DNA of 64,000 nucleotides from Pseudarthrobacter sp. NamB4 (GCF_005796185.1 NZ_VAHM01000020.1:17003-81002); one strand, 5' to 3'. Positions 23,343 to 31,814 are shown, numbered from the stretch's first letter. Program-made: numbers and translations. Notes: a model not told the origin generated them from the sequence alone.

Positions 23343-24533
23343 ATGTCTGTAATTTCACCCAGCAAGGCCACTCCCACGTCCACCAAGGGCAGCGCTGCCG
23401 GAGGCTCCCGGTCACGCCCCGGAAAGCTCGCAGAGTCCGGCAGCCCCGCCGTCAGGCCGCCCGCGGCAGCACACCTCACCGACGAGCAGGTGGCGGAGCT
23501 TGGCCGTGAACTGGACGCCATCCGTGACGAGATCCTGGCCAAGCGTGGCGCGGAAGACGCCGCCTACATCCGGCGGATGATCAAGATCCAGCGCGGGCTG
23601 GAGATCTCCGGCCGGGCCGCGCTGCTGGTGGGCAAGAACAAGGCTGCCTGGGTCACAGGCACCACCCTGCTCAGCTTTGCCAAGATCCTGGAAAACATGG
23701 AGCTCGGACACAACATCCTGCACGGCCAGTGGGACTGGATGCGGGACCCGGACATCCACTCCACCACGTGGGAATGGGACTTCGTCACCCCGTCGCGCTC
23801 CTGGCAGCACACCCACAACGATCTCCACCACCGCTGGACCAATGTGGTGGGCAAGGACAACGACGTCGGATACAACCTCCTGCGCATGGACGAGGAGCAG
23901 CCGTGGAAGCCGATCAACCTGGCGAATCCGCTCTTCAATGCAATCCTGGCGCCGGTGTTCGAGTGGGGCATTGCCATCTACGACCTCGAGCTGACCGAGT
24001 ACAAGGAAGGCAAGAAGTCCAAGGAGGCACTGCTCAAGGACCTGAAGGCGCTGGGCAAGAAGGTTGTCACCCAGTTCACCAAGGACTACGCAGCCACCCC
24101 AGCAGTGGCCATGCTCACGGGCTCGGCCAAGCACGCCCTGCTGGGCACCCTCGCCGCCAACGCCATCCGCAACGTCTGGGCCCACTCGGTCATCTTCTGC
24201 GGTCACTTCCCGGAGGGTACGGATACCTTCACGGAGGAGATGGTGGAGGGCGAGACCCGCGGTGACTGGTACGTACGCCAGATGATCGGCTCCGCCAACA
24301 TCTCCGGTTCCAAGTTCATGCACATCATGACGGGCAACCTGTCGCACCAGATCGAGCACCACCTCTTCCCTGACCTGCCCTCCAACCGGTACTCGGAAGT
24401 GGCGCCCAGGGTCCGTGAGATTTGCCAGCGCTACGGGCTGAAGTACACCACTGGTCCGCTTCCGAAGCAGGTTGGCTCCGCCTGGGCGAAGGTCTTCAAA
24501 TTGGCCCTGCCGGGCAAGCCTGCCAAGGCCTGA
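23343..24533 (+). CDS. Membrane acyl-CoA/fatty acid desaturase (DesA3-like)
   Basis: The 396-residue di-iron enzyme should insert a cis double bond (by analogy delta-9) into long-chain acyl chains at the membrane. All three histidine boxes are seen: GHNILHGQWDW near residue 120, HTHNDLHHRW near residue 157, and NLSHQIEHHLFPDLP near residue 335. The first 40 residues are a low-complexity Ser/Pro/Lys region. It lies 12 nt after its probable electron-donor reductase and is followed by a strong terminator, defining a two-gene operon. Such operons adjust membrane fluidity, for example in the cold; regulation here is unknown. Confidence 0.94.
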   Translation: MSVISPSKATPTSTKGSAAGGSRSRPGKLAESGSPAVRPPAAAHLTDEQVAELGRELDAIRDEILAKRGAEDAAYIRRMIKIQRGLEISGRAALLVGKNKAAWVTGTTLLSFAKILENMELGHNILHGQWDWMRDPDIHSTTWEWDFVTPSRSWQHTHNDLHHRWTNVVGKDNDVGYNLLRMDEEQPWKPINLANPLFNAILAPVFEWGIAIYDLELTEYKEGKKSKEALLKDLKALGKKVVTQFTKDYAATPAVAMLTGSAKHALLGTLAANAIRNVWAHSVIFCGHFPEGTDTFTEEMVEGETRGDWYVRQMIGSANISGSKFMHIMTGNLSHQIEHHLFPDLPSNRYSEVAPRVREICQRYGLKYTTGPLPKQVGSAWAKVFKLALPGKPAKA

Positions 24534-24554
24534 GCGCCGCTCACCAAGACACAA

Positions 24555-24601
24555 GAATGCACCTCCGGTGCCGGATATCTTCCGGAACCGGGGGTGCATT
24601 C
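24555..24601 (+). terminator. Strong hairpin terminator after the desaturase operon
   Basis: Arms starting GAATGCACC and ending GGTGCATTC, continued by CCGGA and TCCGG near the loop, form a long imperfect stem 21 nt after the stop. Confidence 0.75.
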
Positions 24602-24627
24602 CTGTCCGCCGCCTCCCCGCCACCTGG

Positions 24628-24672
24628 GACGCTCTATCACTTAACGCGCGTTTTTCGCGGACGCTCTATCAC
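24628..24672 (+). repeat. 13-bp direct repeat GACGCTCTATCAC
   Basis: Two perfect copies (24628-24640 and 24660-24672) lie 32 bp apart, with CGCG-T5-CGCG between them. They sit in the 160-nt gap before a small membrane protein gene and could be a dispersed intergenic repeat or a tandem binding site. Confidence 0.5.
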
Positions 24673-24761
24673 CTCCAGCCGCTCCTTGGCGATCCCTCTC
24701 GCACTTCCCGCGGCCGCCGTCGCATAATTGAACCCACAGCCGCGCGGCCAACGGAGGACAC

Positions 24762-24959
24762 ATGCGGATTCTCGGAGCACTTGTTGTCATCTGGCTGATC
24801 ATCGGCGGCGTGGCTGCCTGGCAGCGGGGCTACTTCGGTGCAGCGCCGGGTAACTGTGCAGAGGCGGGAACGGTTGCGATCACCATCATTGCCGGCCCCT
24901 TGAATTACATGGGCGCTAATCCGCAGATCGCCTGCGAGCTGCCGCAGCCATCCCAGTAG
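24762..24959 (+). CDS. Small membrane protein (65 aa), conserved-type hypothetical
   Basis: The protein has one N-terminal membrane helix (ILGALVVIWLIIGGVAAW) followed by QRGYFG and an extracytoplasmic segment with two cysteines (Cys in GNCAEAG and in QIACELP), which may form a disulfide. A second hydrophobic stretch is AGTVAITIIAGPLNYMG. A perfect GGAGG lies 5-6 nt before the ATG. The organisation strongly suggests a real gene of unknown function. Confidence 0.75.
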   Translation: MRILGALVVIWLIIGGVAAWQRGYFGAAPGNCAEAGTVAITIIAGPLNYMGANPQIACELPQPSQ

Positions 24960-25134
24960 CTTCACAGCGGCAGTGGCCCAAGCCCTGCGCTGTTGAAGCC
25001 AAGCCACTGTGGGGCCCGCAGGAGCGACTGGGCAGGGTGGACGGAACGTCGGACCGCCCTAGAGTAGGTACTGCGCGGGCATGGCACATGTCTGCCCGCT
25101 CCGATGCTCCAGCCTCGAAAGGAATCTGTCCGCA

Positions 25135-25971
25135 ATGGCTTTCATTACCGTTGGAACTGAAAACAGCACAGACATTGAGCTCTACTACGAGGACCACGGC
25201 TCGGGCCAGCCCGTTGTGCTGATCCACGGCTACCCCTTGGACGGCTCCTCCTGGGAAAAGCAGACTGCAGCGCTCCTGGACGCTGGTTACCGGGTCATCA
25301 CTTACGACCGCCGCGGCTTTGGGAAGTCGAGCAAGACCACCGAGGGCTACGATTACGACACCTTCGCCGCGGACCTCAACACCGTGCTGACCACGTTGGA
25401 CCTGAACGACGTCGTGCTGGTGGGCTTTTCCATGGGCACCGGTGAGGTGGGCCGCTACCTTGGCACCTATGGCTCTGCGCGGGTGGCGCGGGCAGCGTTC
25501 CTCGGTTCCCTTGAACCGTTCCTGCTCAAGACGGATGACAATCCTGATGGCGTCCCGCAGGAAGTCTTTGATGGACTGGCGAAAGCCGTTACGGCGGACC
25601 GGTACGCCTTTTTCACGGAGTTCTTCAAGAACTTCTACAACTCGGACACTTTCCTTGGCACGCCCCGCCTCAGCCAGGAGGCCGTGAACGCCAGCTGGAA
25701 CCTCGCCGCCGGGGCCGGGGCCACGGCGTCGGTTGCCGCCCAACCCACCTGGCTTACGGACTTCCGCCAGGACATCCCCAGGATTGACGTCCCCGCCCTG
25801 ATTCTTCACGGCACCGCGGACAATATCCTGCCCATCGCTTCAACCGCCCGGCTGTTCGCCAAGGCGCTCCCGAGCGCTGAGTACGTGGAGATCGAGGGCG
25901 CCCCGCACGGCCTGTTGTGGACCCACGCGGAAGAGGTCAATGAAGCACTGCTGCGGTTCCTGGGGAAGTAA
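25135..25971 (+). CDS. Alpha/beta hydrolase (non-haem chloroperoxidase-like)
   Basis: The 278-residue protein has the catalytic triad of the cofactor-free haloperoxidase/esterase group: nucleophile in VGFSMGTGEV (G-x-S-x-G), acid in ILHGTADNILP and histidine in GAPHGLLW. The oxyanion segment is LIHGYPLDGSSW, and DRRGFGKSSK follows the next strand, both typical of the group. It probably hydrolyses an ester or perhydrolyses a small carboxylate; the substrate is unknown. The start at 25135 begins the conserved MAFITVGTEN. AAAGGA lies 12 nt before it. It is convergent with GAF-ANTAR regulator 5. Confidence 0.9.
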   Translation: MAFITVGTENSTDIELYYEDHGSGQPVVLIHGYPLDGSSWEKQTAALLDAGYRVITYDRRGFGKSSKTTEGYDYDTFAADLNTVLTTLDLNDVVLVGFSMGTGEVGRYLGTYGSARVARAAFLGSLEPFLLKTDDNPDGVPQEVFDGLAKAVTADRYAFFTEFFKNFYNSDTFLGTPRLSQEAVNASWNLAAGAGATASVAAQPTWLTDFRQDIPRIDVPALILHGTADNILPIASTARLFAKALPSAEYVEIEGAPHGLLWTHAEEVNEALLRFLGK

Positions 25972-25988
25972 GGCACAAACGCCAGGAA

Positions 25989-26023
25989 CTTCCGGCGACG
26001 ACGGGTGTCCGCGTCGCCGGAAG
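25989..26023. terminator. Bidirectional hairpin terminator between convergent genes
   Basis: Perfect 12-bp arms (CTTCCGGCGACG and complement) enclose an 11-nt loop, 18 nt after the hydrolase stop and 14 nt past the GAF-ANTAR stop. Confidence 0.75.
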
Positions 26024-26036
26024 AACCTGTGCCTTG

Positions 26037-26780
26037 CTACCCGTCGTAGTGCGTGTGTGCCGGGCCCTGCCCCAGGGAGTTGACCACCGCTGCCGCAACG
26101 TCGTGCAGCTTGGAGTTACGGGTGCTGGACGCGGTCTTCAGGATGTCAAAGGCGTCCTGCTGACTGCACCGGTTCTGGGCCATGATGATGCCCACGGCCA
26201 TGTCGATCACCGTCCGGGATTCAAGGGTTGCCCGGAGGTTGGCGGCGGTCTCGCTGTAGTGGGCAAAGCGGACGGCGAGCCGCAGGGCCAAGGATGTCTG
26301 GCTGACAAAATCCTCGGCAAATTCCAGCATGCGGGGCCCAAAACGCTCGGGGCGCCGGGAGTACAGGAGCAAAGCCGCCTTCGTTTCGCCCTCCAGCCGG
26401 AAAGGCAACGCAAGGACGGATCGGACGCCCTGGGCCAGCACGGCGGAGGAATAGTCGGGCCAGCGGCCGTCACGCTGAGCATCCGGTATGTGGATGGTCT
26501 CCTGTACCGTGGAGGCCGTCATGCCCGGCGTCCCGCTGAAGCCGCACTCAACCTGCGCGATGGCCTTTGCCTCTGCACTGCTGCTGGCCACCGTGGCGGC
26601 CTTGCGCTGGCGCAGCAGCGTGATGGCGCACATCATTTCGTCGCCGGGCTCGGAAAGGTTCCGCGCGGCCACCTGTGCCAGCTCGTTAAGGAAGTCCTCA
26701 ACATCAGAGCTGTTGAGAACCAGTTCATGCAGGCGTTCGGTGATGGATGTATCAGGTTTTGCTGTTGACTCGCTGGCCAC
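26037..26780 (-). CDS. GAF-ANTAR regulator 5 (divergent GAF motif)
   Basis: This 247-residue protein has the same GAF plus ANTAR layout as the 6-10 kb cluster. The ANTAR part (about 185-240) reads LESRTVIDMAVGIIMAQNRC and AFDILKTASSTRNSKLHDVA, close to regulators 1 and 4. In the GAF part, the motif that reads GDGPC (or EGPC/DDGPC) in the other four is replaced by GFSGTPGMTAST, so the shared cysteine is absent. It therefore probably senses a different signal or none. It is alone, 16 kb from the cluster, without a small partner gene nearby. Confidence 0.92.
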   Translation of the reverse strand: MASESTAKPDTSITERLHELVLNSSDVEDFLNELAQVAARNLSEPGDEMMCAITLLRQRKAATVASSSAEAKAIAQVECGFSGTPGMTASTVQETIHIPDAQRDGRWPDYSSAVLAQGVRSVLALPFRLEGETKAALLLYSRRPERFGPRMLEFAEDFVSQTSLALRLAVRFAHYSETAANLRATLESRTVIDMAVGIIMAQNRCSQQDAFDILKTASSTRNSKLHDVAAAVVNSLGQGPAHTHYDG

Positions 26781-26940
26781 GGTTTCTTAGTGCCATTCGC
26801 TCAGGTCAAAACGACCCGCACCTACAGCCGGCCCAAAATGCCGGGAGCCTGTGCAGGTCGCTGGATCGACGAACTTTCCAACGGCCTGCTGCTAAACCTA
26901 TCCAGAAGTATATACATCCTTAGGAGCCGTCAAGCGTCAG

Positions 26941-26954
26941 ACCGGCATGCCGGT
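26941..26954. promoter_or_regulatory. Perfect 14-bp palindrome upstream of the adenylate kinase
   Basis: ACCGGCATGCCGGT lies 118 nt before the adenylate kinase ATG in a 291-nt gap, downstream of an AT-rich patch (AGTATATACATCC) that could carry the promoter. It may be an operator; no binding protein is suggested by context. Confidence 0.3.
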
Positions 26955-27071
26955 GGGGTCCTCTGGCGCAGGCCACCGGCACCGGGCAGAATGAAGCGGG
27001 TGCCGCTGCCCCGGCGGCTGACCCACCACAGCGGCCCGCCCGCCCCGGACGGGCAGGAAGTTGGACAGGAC

Positions 27072-27665
27072 ATGACCAGGCTTCTCATCATCGGTCCGCC
27101 GGGCTCCGGCAAAGGAACGCAGGCGGAACATATTGCCCGGCACTTTGGCATCCCGGCGGTGTCCACCGGGGAGATCTTCCGGACCAACGTCAGCGAGGAA
27201 ACCGAACTGGGCATCAAGGCTGCCGGCTACCTCGACGGCGGCACTTTCGTTCCCGACCGCCTCACCAATGCGCTGGTGAGGGACCGCCTCCTGAAGGAAG
27301 ACCTGCAGGCAGGCTTCCTGCTGGATGGCTACCCGCGGACGGGGCCCCAGGTGATGGAGCTGGACGACATGCTCGCCGCCCAGGGGCTGGCCCTGGACGC
27401 CGTCATTGAACTGCACGCCCCTGATGACGAGCTGGAGCAGCGGATGCGAGGCCGCGCTGCGGACCAGGGCCGCACGGACGACACGGTGGACGTGTTCCGG
27501 CGCCGGCTGGATCTCTACCACCGCGAGACGCATGAAGTAGTCTCGGTCTACGCGGGCAGGGGATTACTCGTCTCCGTGAACGGCAGCGGAGACCCTGGCG
27601 ACATCACCGGGCGTGCGATCGCCGCCGTCGAAAAGTTCCTGGCAACCCCGCGTCCCGGCGCCTGA
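27072..27665 (+). CDS. Adenylate kinase-like nucleoside monophosphate kinase, short-lid type
   Basis: The 197-residue protein has the P-loop GPPGSGKGT, the NMP-binding STGEIFR, LLDGYPRT and a short lid region (AADQGRTDDTVDVFRRRLDL) without zinc cysteines. It should transfer phosphate between ATP and AMP. The family motif usually reads STGDMLR, so Glu replaces Asp here. Essential adk genes normally lie in the ribosomal-protein/secY cluster, so this is probably a second, accessory copy. The ATG at 27072 was chosen because the fold begins there; the upstream extension is not family-like. A 33-nt gap separates it from the SDR gene. Confidence 0.88.
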   Translation: MTRLLIIGPPGSGKGTQAEHIARHFGIPAVSTGEIFRTNVSEETELGIKAAGYLDGGTFVPDRLTNALVRDRLLKEDLQAGFLLDGYPRTGPQVMELDDMLAAQGLALDAVIELHAPDDELEQRMRGRAADQGRTDDTVDVFRRRLDLYHRETHEVVSVYAGRGLLVSVNGSGDPGDITGRAIAAVEKFLATPRPGA

Positions 27666-27698
27666 ACGGGCCTGAGCCACCAACACGAAGGAAAACTG

Positions 27699-28565
27699 AT
27701 GAGAATTGCGGTCACCGGAGGAAGCGGAAAACTGGGGCGGCACGTTGTCCGGAGGCTGATCGGGGACGGCCACCAGGTCCTCAACCTTGACCGGGCCGGG
27801 GCGCGGAGCCCGGGGCTGGTGGTGGTGGACCTGCGCAACTACGGCCAGGTGCTGGACGTCATGCTGGGCGTCGACGACCGGCACGAGGGTTTCGACGCCG
27901 TGGTGCACCTGGGTGCCATTCCCGCTCCCGGCATCATGCCTGATGCGGCGACGTTCGAGAACAACATGCTTTCCACCTACAACGTTTTCCAGGCTGCACG
28001 CCGGGCGGGCATCAAGAAGGTGGTGCATGCCTCCAGCGAGACCGTGCTGGGACTGCCGTTCGACGTGGATCCGCCGTACATCCCGGTGGACGAGGAATAC
28101 CCTGCCCGGCCCGAAAGCACCTACTCCCTGGTAAAGCACCTGGAGGAGCAGATGGCGGTGGAGCTGACGCGCTGGGACCCGGAACTGAGCATTGTGGCGC
28201 TGAGGTTCTCCAACGTCATGGATGTTGCCGACTACGAGCATTTCCCGTCCTTCAACTCCGATGCCGCCCTGCGGAAATGGAACCTCTGGGGATACATTGA
28301 CGGCCGGGACGGCGCGCAGGCCGTGGTCAGGGCGCTCGAAAACGGAAAACCGGGTTTTGAGGCGTTCATCATCGCCAACGCGGACACTGTCATGAGCCGG
28401 TCCAGCGCCGAGCTGGCAGCGGAAGAGTTCCCGTCGGTGAAGGTGACCAGGGAACTGGGAGAACACGAGACCATGCTGTCCATTGACAAGGCGCGGCGGT
28501 TGCTGGGCTTCGAGCCGGAACACACCTGGCGGAACCACTGGCAGGACCCGGCCGCCGTGTCTTAG
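27699..28565 (+). CDS. NAD(P)-dependent epimerase/dehydrogenase (extended SDR)
   Basis: The 288-residue protein has a Rossmann TGGSGKLG loop at residues 6-13, DAVVHLGAIPAPG, the active-site Ser segment HASSETVLG and the Tyr-x-x-x-Lys motif as YSLVK near residue 145. The C-terminal half resembles sugar-nucleotide epimerases or uronate dehydrogenases. The substrate is not resolved. A GAAGG site precedes the ATG, 33 nt after the adenylate kinase stop, so the two may be co-transcribed, though a joint role is not obvious. Confidence 0.88.
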   Translation: MRIAVTGGSGKLGRHVVRRLIGDGHQVLNLDRAGARSPGLVVVDLRNYGQVLDVMLGVDDRHEGFDAVVHLGAIPAPGIMPDAATFENNMLSTYNVFQAARRAGIKKVVHASSETVLGLPFDVDPPYIPVDEEYPARPESTYSLVKHLEEQMAVELTRWDPELSIVALRFSNVMDVADYEHFPSFNSDAALRKWNLWGYIDGRDGAQAVVRALENGKPGFEAFIIANADTVMSRSSAELAAEEFPSVKVTRELGEHETMLSIDKARRLLGFEPEHTWRNHWQDPAAVS

Positions 28566-28672
28566 AGCCAGGGAAACCGGCCCGGCACAGCAATCACCAA
28601 GGGTTGCCGCAGGATCCTGCAAAGACCCCCTCGCAGCCCGATTCCGGCTTCTATCCTCATTGGTGAGGGCGG

Positions 28673-30538
28673 GTGTATCTCCCGCTCCCGCAGCCCACAA
28701 CGCCAAACGAGGACCCCAAAATTCGTACTCAATCCTTTTTGCTGCCTGCCGCCGCAGTGCTGGCCTCCGCCGTCGTCCTTTCCGCATCCCCCTCCGCCGT
28801 GGCCGCTCCGCCGGCTGACACCGGTACCGCCGGCCGCTACATCGTCCAGTACCCAGCCGGTGCCAACGTGGCCGAGGAGGCGGCGGGGCTGCGGGCCCAG
28901 GGACTCGCCGTCGGGCGGACCTTCAGCCATGCCCTCAAGGGAGCGGTGGTGACCGCCAACCCTGCCCAGGCTGCCGCCCTTGCCAGGTCCGGCCGGGTCG
29001 TGTCCGTGGAGGCAGATGCTCCCGTCAGCATTTCCGCAACCCAGCAGCCCGCACCCTGGGGCCTGGACAGGGTGGACCAGAGGCCGCTGCCGCTCACCGG
29101 CTCCTACTCCTGGACCTCCTCGGGAGCAGGCGTGACTGCCTACGTGGTGGACACCGGGGTCCTGGCCTCGCACACCGACTTCGCGGGCCGCATCACAGCC
29201 GGGTGGACCGCCGTGGCTGACGGCAGGGGATCCGGCGACTGCAACGGCCACGGCACGCATGTGGCCGGGACGGTGGCCGGGACCACCTACGGTGTGGCCA
29301 AGGGTGCCACCGTAGTGCCCGTCCGGGTGCTCGACTGCAACGGATCCGGCTACAACTCAGACGTGGTGGCTGGCCTCGACTGGGTGGCAGCCCACCACGC
29401 AGCAGGGGTTCCGGCGGTGGTGAACCTCAGCCTGGGTGGATCCGCAAGCTCGGCCGTGGACACAGCCATCCAGGCAGTCACGAACGACGGCGTCACAGCA
29501 GTGGTTGCCGCCGGCAACTCCGCCGTGGACGCGTGCGGAAGTTCCCCTGCACGGGTTCCGGCAGCGGTGACGGTGGCTGCAAGCGACTCCTCTGACAGGC
29601 AGGCGTCCTTCTCCAACTTCGGTTCCTGCGTAGACCTCTACGCCCCCGGAGTGGGCATCAGCTCGGCCTACCACACGTCCTCCGGGGCAACGGCGTCGAT
29701 GTCCGGTACCTCCATGGCAGCACCGCACGCCGCCGGGGCCGCTGCATTGCTGCTGGCGCAAAACCCGGCGCTCACCCCCGCCCAGGTGGCCGGAACCCTC
29801 ACGTCCAACGCAACCACTGGAGTCATTGCCGGTGCCGCCAGCGGAACGCCGAACCGGCTGCTGTACTCCGGCGCGGTGTCTGCTCCTGCACCCGCCCCAG
29901 CCCCCACCGTCACGGCCGTGACTCCCGGCGCCAACGCCACTTCAGTGGGTACCGGCACCAACGTGGCCGCAACTTTCAGCACCGCCGTCCAGGGAGTGAG
30001 CAGCGGAACATTCCTGCTCAAGAACGCGGCCGGCAGCACCATCCCTGCCGCTGTCACCTACAACGCGACCACCCGGACCGCCACCCTTGACCCCTCGGCC
30101 AGCCTCGCCGCGGACACAACCTACACCGCCACGCTGGTGGGCGGGAGCTCGGCCATTCGGGACACGGCAGGAACCCCGCTGGCATCGGTCAACTGGACCT
30201 TCCTGACCGGCCCGGCGCCCGTCGTCACCGGCACCACCCCCGGCAGCAACGCGTCACTGGTACGGCGTGGCAATAACATCAGCGTGACCTTCAGCGAAGC
30301 AGTCCAGGGCGTCAACGGAACCACCTTCACGCTGCGCAATGCCGCCACCGGAACACTGGTACCGGCCTCCGTGTTCCGCAACGGCACCACCAACCAGTGG
30401 ATCCTCGACCCCCAGCAGGCATTGGCCGCCAAGACCAAGTACACCGTGGCGGTCACCGGCGGCGAAACATCCATCCGTGACCTCGCCGGCAACCAGCTGG
30501 CAAGCCGGACCTGGCAGTTCACCACCGGGTCCTACTAG
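28673..30538 (+). CDS. Secreted subtilisin-like serine protease (S8) with two Ig-like C-terminal domains
   Basis: From the GTG at 28673 the protein is 621 residues. It has a signal peptide (SFLLPAAAVLASAVVLSASP), an inhibitor I9-like propeptide (about 55-115), a subtilase domain (about 125-395) with Asp160 in YVVDTGV, His193 in GHGTHVAG, oxyanion Asn282 and Ser347 in GTSMAAPHAAG, and two Big_5-type Ig-like domains (about 410-515 and 516-621). It should be an extracellular endopeptidase. Residues before the signal peptide are unusual. A better Shine-Dalgarno (GAGGA) stands before an in-frame ATT at 28721, so the true start may be non-canonical. Confidence 0.92.
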   Translation: MYLPLPQPTTPNEDPKIRTQSFLLPAAAVLASAVVLSASPSAVAAPPADTGTAGRYIVQYPAGANVAEEAAGLRAQGLAVGRTFSHALKGAVVTANPAQAAALARSGRVVSVEADAPVSISATQQPAPWGLDRVDQRPLPLTGSYSWTSSGAGVTAYVVDTGVLASHTDFAGRITAGWTAVADGRGSGDCNGHGTHVAGTVAGTTYGVAKGATVVPVRVLDCNGSGYNSDVVAGLDWVAAHHAAGVPAVVNLSLGGSASSAVDTAIQAVTNDGVTAVVAAGNSAVDACGSSPARVPAAVTVAASDSSDRQASFSNFGSCVDLYAPGVGISSAYHTSSGATASMSGTSMAAPHAAGAAALLLAQNPALTPAQVAGTLTSNATTGVIAGAASGTPNRLLYSGAVSAPAPAPAPTVTAVTPGANATSVGTGTNVAATFSTAVQGVSSGTFLLKNAAGSTIPAAVTYNATTRTATLDPSASLAADTTYTATLVGGSSAIRDTAGTPLASVNWTFLTGPAPVVTGTTPGSNASLVRRGNNISVTFSEAVQGVNGTTFTLRNAATGTLVPASVFRNGTTNQWILDPQQALAAKTKYTVAVTGGETSIRDLAGNQLASRTWQFTTGSY

Positions 30539-30592
30539 GCGGGATAGTCTTCACCCCAAGCACTTCATCGGGGCGCAGGGACGGGCACCACA

Positions 30593-31393
30593 GTGGGACA
30601 GCAGGGATCGGCAGGCTCGGGAGCCACTGGGCAAAGTCCTGGGAAGTGGCGCGTCTTCCACGACAAGTTCGTGGTGGAAGAGCGCTACATGGATCCGGCT
30701 GACCGGCGAGGCCTCTACCGCGCAGCCATCATTCTGGCGGCAGCCGGGGTGGCGCTGTTTGCCGCCACCCTGATCAGCGTGCTGCAGGCTGACGGGCTGT
30801 CCGCAGCCGATGGGCCGGTACGGGACTGGCTCCTGGGGGTGAGGTCACAGGCCCTGACGGTGGTCATGATCTTCCTGGCTGTGGTCTTCGGCCCGATTGC
30901 CCTGCCCATCATCGTCCTGGTGGTGGTTGTCTGGTGGGGACTCGCGGCGAAGCATGCGTGGCGCCCCATCCTGCTCGCCTCGGCGATGATCACCGGCGTG
31001 ATCACTTCCCAGATCATCCTCCAGATCGTGCGGCGTTCCCGGCCGCCCGTCGACCAGATGCTGTTCGGGATCGACCACACGTTTTCTTTCCCGTCGGGGC
31101 ATGTCCTGGGCGCCTGCGACTTCCTCCTGGTGGGGGCCTTCCTGGTCTACTCACGGCGCAGCAATCCCCAGGCTGCGGTCCTGGGCTTCGCCGGGGCAGG
31201 AATCGGCATTTTCCTCGCCGCCGTAAGCCGGTTGTACCTGGGCTACCACTGGCTCAGCGACACCCTTGCATCGGTGTCGCTGTCACTGGTCATCCTCGGC
31301 GGCGTCATCGCCCTGGATACCTGGCGCACTGCCAGGGTGCCGGGGGAACGGATCGCCGGGACGTTCTCTAAGGCGGAATCGCCCCGGGACTAA
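30593..31393 (+). CDS. PAP2-family membrane phosphatase
   Basis: The 266-residue protein has about six membrane helices and the three phosphatase motifs: RRSRPP, FSFPSGHVLG and SRLYLGYHWLSD, containing the conserved Arg, His and final His-x3-Asp. Family members dephosphorylate lipids such as phosphatidate or undecaprenyl pyrophosphate at the membrane. The substrate is not determined. The first 30 residues are a soluble cytoplasmic extension. It starts 55 nt after the subtilase and ends convergent with the MerR gene. Confidence 0.9.
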   Translation: MGQQGSAGSGATGQSPGKWRVFHDKFVVEERYMDPADRRGLYRAAIILAAAGVALFAATLISVLQADGLSAADGPVRDWLLGVRSQALTVVMIFLAVVFGPIALPIIVLVVVVWWGLAAKHAWRPILLASAMITGVITSQIILQIVRRSRPPVDQMLFGIDHTFSFPSGHVLGACDFLLVGAFLVYSRRSNPQAAVLGFAGAGIGIFLAAVSRLYLGYHWLSDTLASVSLSLVILGGVIALDTWRTARVPGERIAGTFSKAESPRD

Positions 31394-31413
31394 GGCGCGC
31401 GCTCACTGTGCCC

Positions 31414-31734
31414 TCAGCCGGGCGGCTTCGACCGGGCCCGCTTCAGTGCACGGTGCAGCTTCACGTTGGCAGCCTCAAGCTCCAGCACCTTGGCTACTCC
31501 CGCAAGGTTGAGTCCCTGTTCCAGGAGTTCGCCGATCCGCAGCAGGACGGCGATGTCGTCGTCGCTGTACTGGCGGGTGCCGCCCGAAGTGCGCGACGGC
31601 GTCAGCAGTCCCTTGGTTTCATAAAGCCGGATGTTCTGCTGGCCGGTCCCTGCCAGCTTGGCCGCGACCGAGATGGCATACAGCGCCCGGCTGCTGTCGC
31701 CGCCTCTGGCCCGTCCGGCCTGCTGCTCTGCCAT
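31414..31734 (-). CDS. MerR-family regulator, HspR-like
   Basis: The 106-residue protein has the MerR helix-turn-helix: ALYAISVAAKLAGTGQQNIR, LYETKGLLTPSRTSGGTRQY and SDDDIAVLLRIGEL. GLNLAGVAKVLELE closely resembles the HspR hallmark helix. HspR represses chaperone genes through HAIR sites and uses DnaK as co-repressor. Here it is divergent from an Hsp20/J-domain cluster, and an inverted repeat lies between them, so it is the likely repressor. The C-terminal tail is basic and short. No ligand-binding domain is present. Confidence 0.88.
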   Translation of the reverse strand: MAEQQAGRARGGDSSRALYAISVAAKLAGTGQQNIRLYETKGLLTPSRTSGGTRQYSDDDIAVLLRIGELLEQGLNLAGVAKVLELEAANVKLHRALKRARSKPPG

Positions 31735-31792
31735 AGGTTCTCCAGAGTCCGTCCGTAGGTCTTGCCTTAGTTTCCCACGAGTGCTATAAAAA

Positions 31793-31814
31793 ATCTATAT
31801 CAACCACCATAGAT
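31793..31814. promoter_or_regulatory. Inverted repeat between the MerR and Hsp20 genes
   Basis: ATCTAT and ATAGAT are spaced by 10 nt in an AT-rich patch (CTATAAAAAATC just before). It differs from the classical HAIR site (CTTGAGT-N7-ACTCAAG), but its position in front of both genes suits the MerR regulator. Confidence 0.5.

Noticed and set aside
23412..24623. 403-residue minus-strand frame opposite the desaturase
   Set aside because: The plus strand encodes all three histidine boxes and the antisense frame has shadow composition.
24628..24672. Possible start of a CRISPR array
   Set aside because: Only two short repeats and one spacer-sized gap are present, and no cas genes occur in the window.
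31793..31814. Classical HAIR operator
   Set aside because: The CTTGAGT/ACTCAAG pattern is absent; only an ATCTAT/ATAGAT repeat is present, so I report it as a candidate site rather than a HAIR element.
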